Assembly: GCA_021821705.1 (NCBI GenBank)
Contig: JAKACE010000018.1
Location: 1 to 12,527 of the forward strand
Reading direction: 5' to 3'
Origin: Actinomycetes bacterium
GTDB lineage: Bacteria > Actinomycetota > Acidimicrobiia > Acidimicrobiales > Palsa-688
Length of the DNA stretch: 12,527 nucleotides
This document shows positions 1 to 5,723 of the stretch, one piece after another. Position numbers and translations under genes: made by a program. The first letter of the stretch is position 1. The number at the start of each line of letters is the position of its first letter. The notes beneath the pieces are model-generated. The model saw only the letters and a program-made list of their open reading frames with translations. It was not told where the DNA came from and searched no databases.

Positions 1-248
1 ATCGAGGCCTCCCGTGCCGACCGAGGCATGCCGAACCTTACGCCTGCGCAGTCACTGCCGAGACAGGTCCCGGCAAGCCGACAATCTATCAAGCGTAAAT
101 GCGAGGACCGAACAGCGGATGACAGAATATGTTGTCCACGGTGAAACTACACTGACATTTGTGCCCTCTTTCGGGTCACTATTTCAGGTGTGTTCGTCGG
201 GACTTCCGGCCCTGCCACCTCCGACTTCGGAGGGTCACAATTGACGAT
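1..248. other. Upstream leader region, no supported gene
   Basis: This stretch is clearly richer in A and T than the rest of the window, especially around positions 85-190, as expected for a promoter or intergenic region ahead of the heme O synthase gene. All three forward frames can be read from the left edge. One stops near position 98 and one near position 147, so the tail of an upstream gene could lie here, but no family motif is visible in any of them. A 76-residue frame from position 14 is arginine- and cysteine-rich with no recognisable domain, and I do not call it. I see no convincing sigma-70 -35/-10 pair with proper spacing. Confidence 0.5.
218..233 (+). promoter_or_regulatory. Hairpin covering the heme O synthase ribosome site
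   Basis: CCTCCG (218-223) and CGGAGG (228-233) form a perfect 6-bp stem with a 4-base loop. The right arm contains the only good Shine-Dalgarno sequence (GGAGGG, 229-234) ahead of the ctaB-type gene, so the folded RNA would hide it. The ATG at 249 sits 14 bases downstream of that site, which is long. A TTG at 241, in another frame and at ideal spacing, opens a 26-codon reading frame ending at 321. Translation control is an inference; a chance hairpin in GC-rich DNA is the alternative. Confidence 0.3.
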
Positions 249-1172
249 ATGGCCTGTCTCAGTCAGCTGGACGGGGCGCTCGGTGCCGCACCGGCTCCGT
301 TACCTGCGCGGCGCAGGTTAGGGCTGGCAACATACCTGTTGTTCGTAAAACCGCATATAGTCGTCACCTTTGTGCTCGTTGCGGTGACGGGCAGCTTTAT
401 GGCGGGCGCTGAAGGCGGGAACGTGGCAGCAGGCAGGCTCGTTGCCGTGGCCGTCTCGGTCGCGCTGCTCGGGGCGGCCGCCGAGTGCTGGACGAACCTG
501 ATCGACCGGGGCATAGACGCCGTGATGCCCCGGACATCGGGGCGGTGCCTGCCTACGGGTGCACTGACGGTGCACTCTGCCACTGCCCTGGGCACATGCC
601 TGAGCGCGGCCGGCTTCGCTGTGGCTGTGACCATAGGCCCGCTGCCGACCCTGTTCCTCGCTCTCGCCATGTTCAACAACGTCGTTGTCTATAGCGCACT
701 GACAAAGCGTGCCACCCCATGGAGCGTTGTGCTCGGCTCGGCTGTCGGCCCCCTCACCCTTTTCGCGGGGTACACCGCGGTCAGGGCCCCGATCGCCTTC
801 CCGGCGCTGCTGGCGGGGCTGATGGTGGCGGCGTGGGTCCCGGTCCACATCTGGGCTCTTGGCGTGCGCTACCGGGCCGACTACGCCTGCGCATCTGTGC
901 CCATGGCGCCGGTCGTGTGGGGCCGGGCCCGCTTGGCGCTGGCGTCGCTGGCGTCCAGCCTCGCCATGGGCGTCCTGGCGACTGGAGCGTTCCTATCGCT
1001 CGGTGGGGCGCTCAGCCGCCGGCTGGCGGCAGGAGTGGCGGTCCTCTCGGCGCTCGCCGCACTCGGCTCGGCCGTCGTGCCCTGGCGTGAGCGTATTGCC
1101 ACGCCGCTGGTCAAGTTGCTCACGGCCTATCTGTTGCTCGTCTTGATCAGCCTGATCGGGCTGACGGCGTGA
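249..1172 (+). CDS. ctaB: Protoheme IX farnesyltransferase (heme O synthase)
   Basis: This is a UbiA-superfamily integral membrane prenyltransferase of about 307 residues, close to the usual 280-310. Heme O synthases add a farnesyl group to the vinyl side chain of protoheme, the first step to heme O and heme A for terminal oxidases. Visible hallmarks are the first-helix VKPHIVV segment, the first Asp-rich motif N83-x2-D86-x3-D90 followed by MPRTSGR, YSALTKRATPW in the middle, and the second motif around D211 (YRADYA...VPMAPVV), preceded by PVHIWALGVRY. About eight or nine hydrophobic helices are present. I chose the ATG at 249; the same frame is open back to 159, but the family starts shortly before the first helix. 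The gene is followed after 63 bases by a heme-copper-like membrane protein gene, which supports a heme role over other UbiA functions such as quinone or lipid prenylation. Confidence 0.85.
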   Translation: MACLSQLDGALGAAPAPLPARRRLGLATYLLFVKPHIVVTFVLVAVTGSFMAGAEGGNVAAGRLVAVAVSVALLGAAAECWTNLIDRGIDAVMPRTSGRCLPTGALTVHSATALGTCLSAAGFAVAVTIGPLPTLFLALAMFNNVVVYSALTKRATPWSVVLGSAVGPLTLFAGYTAVRAPIAFPALLAGLMVAAWVPVHIWALGVRYRADYACASVPMAPVVWGRARLALASLASSLAMGVLATGAFLSLGGALSRRLAAGVAVLSALAALGSAVVPWRERIATPLVKLLTAYLLLVLISLIGLTA

Positions 1173-1235
1173 GCCCACGCCGGCGCCGGGTACAGGCCCC
1201 GTATCCAGCACCAACCCGAGGAGGAGGAACACAAC

Positions 1236-2801
1236 ATGACTGAGGTGGTCCCGGTACAGGCAGGGCATATGGAAGGTCATGCCGGTCCAGCCGGGCCTGA
1301 TGGAACGATGGCGCTAACAGGGCCCGCTTGGCTCGACGGGGCCATGGAGGCAGCCAATCTGGACGTCTTTTCTTCGACGATGGCGCGGTTGTTGTCAGGG
1401 TGGGTGGTGTTCGTCGGCGCCCTGAGCTTCCTGACGGTCCCATGGCTCAGCGCCGTCAACGGTGGTGACCTCACGACGTCGATGACCTGGTTCTACCACG
1501 CGTTGATGTTGCCGGCCGCCCTGTTGTTCGTCATCTTGTGCACGCGTGTGTTCACCATTCACTCCTGGGTCCGCTACCTCGTGTCCCACAGTGCCCTGGT
1601 GGCGGTGTTCGAAGGCGCCGGTTTCCTCGTGCTCGGCTACGGTGCGCTGCACCACGTCTCGTCCCTGACCAGCTTCGGTTACTGGATCATCATGCCCTGT
1701 ACCCTCGAACTGTTCGCCGTGACGGTAGTGTTCGTGCTCGACCTTGCCTACGCGGCTTTCAAGCCACCGGCCGGGGAAACGATCACGTCCCGCAAGGCCG
1801 AGATCCACTGGGCTCTTTTCTTCTCGGGCGTGTCGGTGCTCACGTGGGTGGTGTTCGGTATCGCGGCAGCGGCGGACCAGGTCGGGCTCAGCTGGTCCTT
1901 CTGGGCGCAGGCGCAAAAGGAGCCGAGCTCCACACTGGTGGGCAACATAATCACCTCCCATTCGCACGGGATGCTGCCATCGTTCATGGCCGCTATCGTC
2001 TTCCTGGCCGCCGAGACGTTCGGGTATTCCTCGCTGGTCGGACTGCGCAAGCAGCTGGCCCGCCTAGGTGTGGGTGTGATGCTGGGCGGGATCGCTCTGT
2101 ACTCGGGCATCTACACCGTGTCCGCCCTCGGCACCTTCTCCATCCCGGCGTGGTTCCCCTCGGGCTCGGGCGGCGCCAACGGCCTGGCCATGGACGATAC
2201 GATGACCGGCCTGGTGGGTGTCGGGGCGCTCCTCGTGGCTGCCACCATGGTCCCGGAGCTGCGCGGTGGCCTGCGGCGGGCCGCCGAGACGGCCAAGCAG
2301 CGTTTCAACCCCGTACGAGTGGGCGTCTACATGACCTACTTGATGGCGAGCGTGTCGATGTTCTTCTACGGCTACTACATCGAGATGCACGAGACCGCCT
2401 TCGGGGCAGGAGCGCAGCCGGCGGCACGCGCCGTCGGGGACAACATCTTCACCAGGACGCACCTGCTCCTCGCCTTCGGGTCGCTGCCGATCATCGCCGT
2501 CTTCCTTTTGGCGACGGAGTTGCTGACGGACGAGTCCCGCCTTGGTACGGCACTGCGGCATTGGATGGCGGGGATGGTCCTTGCAGGCATGATCCTGGCG
2601 ACACTGGGCATGGGAGCCTGGATATTCACCGAGCCAGTCCACTCCAGGGTCTACAACCTCGACAATGTTTGGGCCGCCCTGTACATCGCCGGTCAGGTTC
2701 TGATGCTCTTGGGGGCGCTGGTGGAGCTGTTCGCCACCAGCCAGGCCCGTAGGCAGGTGGGCGTCGGGCGCGCCGAGCCGGTCCGGGTCGCGGCCGGCTG
2801 A
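1236..2801 (+). CDS. 12-helix membrane protein, heme-copper oxidase subunit I-like, divergent
   Basis: A 521-residue polytopic membrane protein with a short hydrophilic N-terminus containing H11 and H15. I cannot assign it to a named family with certainty. It reads as three consecutive 4-helix units (about residues 48-178, 190-345 and 360-502). Each unit has a G[D/N]...T segment leading into a His at the start of its second helix: H88 (WFYHALMLP), H244 (TSHSHGMLP) and H409 (TRTHLLLAF), spaced 156 and 165 residues apart. Twelve helices with threefold pseudosymmetry is the known fold of heme-copper oxidase subunit I, whose heme and copper ligands lie on helices II, VI, VII and X. The usual HPEVY, the His-His pair of helix VII and the HFH of helix X are absent. 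The ATG at 1236 has an excellent ribosome site (AGGAGGAGG, 1219-1227). The heme O synthase just upstream suggests a heme-bearing protein. No subunit II or III gene is adjacent. Confidence 0.6.
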   Translation: MTEVVPVQAGHMEGHAGPAGPDGTMALTGPAWLDGAMEAANLDVFSSTMARLLSGWVVFVGALSFLTVPWLSAVNGGDLTTSMTWFYHALMLPAALLFVILCTRVFTIHSWVRYLVSHSALVAVFEGAGFLVLGYGALHHVSSLTSFGYWIIMPCTLELFAVTVVFVLDLAYAAFKPPAGETITSRKAEIHWALFFSGVSVLTWVVFGIAAAADQVGLSWSFWAQAQKEPSSTLVGNIITSHSHGMLPSFMAAIVFLAAETFGYSSLVGLRKQLARLGVGVMLGGIALYSGIYTVSALGTFSIPAWFPSGSGGANGLAMDDTMTGLVGVGALLVAATMVPELRGGLRRAAETAKQRFNPVRVGVYMTYLMASVSMFFYGYYIEMHETAFGAGAQPAARAVGDNIFTRTHLLLAFGSLPIIAVFLLATELLTDESRLGTALRHWMAGMVLAGMILATLGMGAWIFTEPVHSRVYNLDNVWAALYIAGQVLMLLGALVELFATSQARRQVGVGRAEPVRVAAG

Positions 2802-2827
2802 GCGCCTGCTGGGTTTGAGGAGGCTGG

Positions 2828-2853
2828 CCCCGGCGCCCTTCGAGGCGCCGGGG
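2828..2853 (+). terminator. Terminator-like hairpin after the heme module
   Basis: CCCCGGCGCC (2828-2837) pairs perfectly with GGCGCCGGGG (2844-2853), giving a 10-bp all-GC stem with the loop CTTCGA. It lies 27 bases after the stop of the membrane protein gene. There is no T-run, only TTCGG, so it is either an atypical high-GC terminator or an mRNA 3'-end stabiliser. The position supports an operon ending at 2801. Confidence 0.5.
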
Positions 2854-3038
2854 TTCGGCCGCGCCAGGTGCGTGCCCGTTCCGGTAGCGGCCCGTGGGCG
2901 GCACGGACCGGCGGGGCAGGCGCCGGCGGGCGCCGGCGGGCGCCCGGCTCCTGCCGCCGGACCGGGGCCGTGGGCGTCAGCCTGCCGACCTGGGGTCTCG
3001 CGACTGTGGGGGCCAGAAAGGGTACCAAGACGTGCGCG
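2854..3038. other. GC-rich intergenic region with long hairpin and 10-bp tandem repeat
   Basis: No credible gene is seen here; the frames crossing it are low-complexity Arg/Ala/Pro/Gly products of GC bias. The sequence CGCCGGCGGG occurs twice in tandem plus a partial copy (2921-2944). It sits in the loop of a long inverted repeat: CCGGC and GGCAGG (2908-2912, 2915-2920) pair with CCTGCC and GCCGG (2950-2960), with a 2-base bulge. The promoter of the next operon should lie between here and 3121, but I cannot point to -35/-10 elements. Confidence 0.4.
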
Positions 3039-3072
3039 CCAACTCAGGGACAGATATCGTCGCCCGAGTTGG
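3039..3072 (+). promoter_or_regulatory. Two-tier stem-loop in the leader of the lipoprotein gene
   Basis: CCAACTC (3039-3045) pairs perfectly with GAGTTGG (3066-3072). Inside it, GGG (3047-3049) pairs with CCC (3063-3065), with one bulged base on each side. The hairpin ends 50 bases before the GTG start of the next gene, so it is likely in its 5' untranslated RNA. It contains A/T in the stem, so it is not merely GC background. It matches no riboswitch class I recognise. Confidence 0.35.
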
Positions 3073-3074
3073 GT

Positions 3075-3105
3075 GACCGATCGAAGCCCTTGGGACCGGT
3101 CGAAG
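3075..3105 (+). repeat. 12-bp imperfect direct repeat, period 19, able to form a hairpin
   Basis: GACCGATCGAAG (3075-3086) recurs as GACCGGTCGAAG (3094-3105), with 11 of 12 bases identical and a 19-base period, close to two DNA turns. Each copy is itself near-palindromic, so GACCGATC (3075-3082) can also pair with GACCGGTC (3094-3101) around an 11-base loop. It ends five bases before the AGGAG (3110-3114) serving the GTG at 3122. It could be a double operator site, for example for the PadR protein encoded in the same run, or an RNA stem next to the ribosome site. Both roles are inference. Confidence 0.35.
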
Positions 3106-3121
3106 GCATAGGAGACGGCTT

Positions 3122-4714
3122 GTGTTGAAAAGCGAAGGGCCCAGGTACTCGCGGCGCGACCTGTTGCGCCTGGGCGGAGGTGCGGTCGCCGGGTCGGCTG
3201 CCGCCTACCTGCTGTCCGCCTGCGGGAGCGCTGCCGACGCCAGCGTTGAGCGCACTTCGACCGCCGGCCGCCTCGCGGCGGCCTCCCATGTCGGGGTGGC
3301 CAAGGTCGCACCGCCCAAGCTCGTCAGCCGTCCGACGGTGTCCTCGGGGCCGGTCCAGAGCTACCGCTCGCGCCCCGACCTGAGCCCGGCGACGATCACG
3401 GTCAACACCTACAAGCCCGGGCAGGCGCCCGGCCTGATCTTCATGGACTCGCACAACGGTGTCGGCCAGCAGGGGCCGATGATCCTGGACCAGACCGGCC
3501 AACTGGTGTGGTTCGAGCCGCTTTCGGCCAACCGTTCTCCGGCCAAGAGGGCGTTCAACGTGCTCGTCCAGACCTACCGGGGCAGGCCGGTGCTGACCTG
3601 GTTCGAAGGTGCCGTCGTCAATGGGCACGGGGTGGGCGAGTACGTGATCGCCGACACGTCCTACCGCGAGATAACCAGGGTCCGGGCCGCCAACGGCTAC
3701 CAGGGCGACCTGCACGAGTTCCTCATCACGCCCCAGGGCACAGCCTTCCTCACCTGCTACGGGACGGCCCGTGCAGATCTGCGCCGCTTCGGCGGCCCAG
3801 CCAACGGTGCCTACTACTACGGGGTGGCCCAGGAACTGGATTTGAAGACGGGCAAGGTGCTCTTCGAGTGGCGCAGCGATGAGCACGTACCCCTCGAGGA
3901 GTCATACGCTCCGATAATCCAGAAAGACGCCGTGCCGTGGGACTACTTCCACATCAACTCGGTGTCGCCTGACACCGACGGCAACGTGCTGGTCTCATCG
4001 CGCTGCACCTACACCGTCTACAAGATCGACCGGCGCACAGGAAAGGAGATCTGGCGCATGGGCGGCAAGCAGAGCGACTTCAGCTTCGGCCCCGGCGCCC
4101 ACTTCTCCTGGCAGCACGACTCGCGCCGCCAGGCCGACGGCACGATTACCATCTTCGACAACGGCGCAGGGTTCTTCCGGACCGAGCCCCAGTCGAGGGG
4201 CCTTGTCCTCAACCTGGATCTCAGGTCCAAGCGGGTGAACCTTGTTCGCCAGTACCTGCACCCAGGCGGCCCGGTGAGCGCCGCCGCCCTGGGCAGCGTC
4301 CAGGTGCTGCCAAACGGCCACGTCTTCATGGGCTGGGCTGTCAATGCCGGCTTCAGCGAGTTCGGCCCCGACGGCGAGGTGCTCCTCGACGGGCAGTTGA
4401 CGGCCCCGTGTGAGTCGTACCGGGCCTTCCGCCAGGCGTGGCATGCGCAGCCGGCGACGCCGCCTGCGGTGGTCGCTCGGCGCTCCGGTGCAGCGATGAC
4501 GGTCTATGCCAGCTGGAACGGTGCCACCGAGGTAGGGAGCTGGCTCGTGCTCGGCGGCGCCCATCCTGGCTCGCTGAGCCCCCTCGGGACCGCCCCCAAG
4601 GCCGGTTTCGAAAGCCAGATCCAGGTGCCGTCGGCGAGCGCCTACGTCGCCGTGCAGGCCCTTTCGTCCAAGGGCCAGGTGCTCGGCCGCTCGGCCGCCG
4701 TCAGCGTCTCCTAG
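3122..4714 (+). CDS. Tat-exported lipoprotein, arylsulfotransferase (ASST) family
   Basis: A 530-residue protein predicted to be folded in the cytoplasm, exported by the Tat system and lipid-anchored outside. The N-terminus has a twin-arginine motif (SRRDLLRL, R11-R12), a hydrophobic stretch and a lipobox LSAC with C34. The body resembles the Arylsulfotran_2 beta-propeller family: blade motifs such as LIFMD (about 105), DQTGQLVWF (123-131), HEFLITPQG (from H198), DYFHINSV (H277), TGKEIWRMGG (306-315) and HFSWQHD (H327, H332), then a small C-terminal beta domain. Known arylsulfotransferases move sulfate between phenolic esters through a His, but most members of this subfamily are untested, so the substrate is unknown; a structural propeller role is possible. 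GTG at 3122 follows AGGAG by seven bases; a TTG one codon later is an alternative. The gene is followed after 17 bases by the PadR gene. Confidence 0.8.
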   Translation: MLKSEGPRYSRRDLLRLGGGAVAGSAAAYLLSACGSAADASVERTSTAGRLAAASHVGVAKVAPPKLVSRPTVSSGPVQSYRSRPDLSPATITVNTYKPGQAPGLIFMDSHNGVGQQGPMILDQTGQLVWFEPLSANRSPAKRAFNVLVQTYRGRPVLTWFEGAVVNGHGVGEYVIADTSYREITRVRAANGYQGDLHEFLITPQGTAFLTCYGTARADLRRFGGPANGAYYYGVAQELDLKTGKVLFEWRSDEHVPLEESYAPIIQKDAVPWDYFHINSVSPDTDGNVLVSSRCTYTVYKIDRRTGKEIWRMGGKQSDFSFGPGAHFSWQHDSRRQADGTITIFDNGAGFFRTEPQSRGLVLNLDLRSKRVNLVRQYLHPGGPVSAAALGSVQVLPNGHVFMGWAVNAGFSEFGPDGEVLLDGQLTAPCESYRAFRQAWHAQPATPPAVVARRSGAAMTVYASWNGATEVGSWLVLGGAHPGSLSPLGTAPKAGFESQIQVPSASAYVAVQALSSKGQVLGRSAAVSVS

Positions 4715-4731
4715 CCCGGACGAGCCGCAGC

Positions 4732-5034
4732 GTGCGCGAGTTCATGAGGGGCGCAGTACGCCTGCACGTGCTGCACCACGTGGCCGACCGGGAGGTCAAC
4801 GGTGCCTGGATGGCCGAGGAGCTCGGTCGCCATGGCTACAAGATCAGCCCCGGGACGCTCTACCCGACCCTGCACAGGATGGAGGAGGAGGGCCTCCTGG
4901 TCTCCCGGCGGGAGGTGCGCGCCGGGCGGTCTGTCCGGCTATATGGCATAACAGACGTCGGCCGTACCGCCCTGGTGGGGGAGAGGGCGGTCCTGGCCGA
5001 GCTGGCGAGTGAGGTGCTGGGGCACGGGCCTTGA
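4732..5034 (+). CDS. PadR-family transcriptional regulator (winged helix only)
   Basis: A 100-residue protein made almost wholly of the PadR winged-helix domain. Visible features are RGAVRLHVLHHVAD (helix 1), the recognition region GYKISPGTLYPTLHRMEEEGLL, and the wing with SRREVRAGRSVRLYGITDVGRTAL. It lacks the long C-terminal dimerisation helices of class I PadR proteins, so it belongs with the short type. I start it at GTG 4732, 17 bases after the lipoprotein stop; ATG 4744 is an alternative. The same frame is open far upstream inside the lipoprotein gene, but that part is a shadow. Its stop TGA overlaps the TTG start of the response regulator (TTGA, 5031-5034), implying translational coupling. 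It probably binds DNA as a dimer and may regulate its own operon; no ligand can be inferred. Confidence 0.82.
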   Translation: MREFMRGAVRLHVLHHVADREVNGAWMAEELGRHGYKISPGTLYPTLHRMEEEGLLVSRREVRAGRSVRLYGITDVGRTALVGERAVLAELASEVLGHGP

Positions 5035-5723
5035 GGATCCTGCTGATCGAGGACGAGTACCACATGCGCGAGGCCCTGTGCCGCGGGCTGCGCGAGGAGG
5101 GCAACGACGCGGTCGGCGCGGCAACGGGCAGCGAGGGCCTGCGCCTGGCGCGCCATGAGGGCTTCGATGTCATTGTCTGCGACATCCTCCTGCCCGAGCT
5201 CAACGGCTTCCAGATCTGTCGTCGCCTACGCGAGCAGGGAATATGGACGCCGATCCTCATGCTCACGGCCAAGGACGGGGAGTGGGACGAGGCCGAGGCC
5301 CTCGACGCCGGCGCCGACGACTACCTGACCAAGCCCTTTTCCTACGTCGTGCTCAAGGCCCATCTCAGGGCCCTTGCCAGGAGAGGGGCCAAGTCCGCCA
5401 CGGCCGAAGGAGACGTACTACGTTGGGGCGACCTGGTCCTCGACCGGCGGGCGCACCGCTGCAGCCGGTCGGGTAGGGACATCGACCTCTCCAACCGGGA
5501 GTTCGACCTCCTGGCGGAGCTGATGGCGAGCGGGGCCCGTGCCATCTCCAAGGCCGAGCTGCTGGAGCGGGTGTGGGGTGCCACTTTCAACGGAGACCCC
5601 AATATCGTCGAGGTCTACATGGGTTACCTGAGGCGCAAGGTCGACGTACCCTTCGGGCGCCGGACGATCGAGACCGTCCGAGGCGTCGGCTACCGCCTCG
5701 CCGAAGGTGGCACGGGTGGCTAG
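5031..5723 (+). CDS. OmpR/PhoB-family response regulator
   Basis: A 230-residue two-component response regulator. The receiver domain (about 1-120) has the acidic pair E7/D8, the phospho-acceptor D51 (VIVCDILLPELNGF), T79 (LMLTAKD) and K101 (DDYLTKPFS), all canonical. The C-terminal winged-helix domain (about 130-228) includes LSNREFDLLAELM, the recognition-helix region NIVEVYMGYLRRKVD and the final RGVGYRL wing. It should be phosphorylated by the kinase encoded next and bind direct-repeat DNA. The start is a TTG overlapping the PadR stop by four bases. No independent ribosome site is obvious, so translation may depend on PadR translation. The gene ends inside the start region of the kinase gene. 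Confidence 0.93.
   Translation: MRILLIEDEYHMREALCRGLREEGNDAVGAATGSEGLRLARHEGFDVIVCDILLPELNGFQICRRLREQGIWTPILMLTAKDGEWDEAEALDAGADDYLTKPFSYVVLKAHLRALARRGAKSATAEGDVLRWGDLVLDRRAHRCSRSGRDIDLSNREFDLLAELMASGARAISKAELLERVWGATFNGDPNIVEVYMGYLRRKVDVPFGRRTIETVRGVGYRLAEGGTGG

Noticed and set aside
14..244. A 76-codon frame at the left edge
   Set aside because: No domain, no clear ribosome site and an unusual composition; it overlaps the likely leader of the heme O synthase gene.
1538..2752. A 404-codon plus-strand frame inside the membrane protein gene
   Set aside because: Out-of-frame shadow: it has no proper ribosome site and an arginine-rich product, whereas the other frame gives twelve clean hydrophobic helices.
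2854..3121. A possible known riboswitch (cobalamin, cyclic di-GMP or ydaO type) in the long intergenic region
   Set aside because: I looked for the conserved core sequences of these classes and could not find them; only generic stem-loops are supported.
2064..3311. A 415-codon minus-strand frame bridging the intergenic region
   Set aside because: It runs antisense to two supported genes and through hairpins, and its product is Arg/Gly/Pro/His-rich with no recognisable domain.
4438..4731. An upstream extension of the PadR frame inside the lipoprotein gene
   Set aside because: The extension is Arg-rich, overlaps a well-supported gene, and PadR proteins begin at the VREFMRGAVRL segment.
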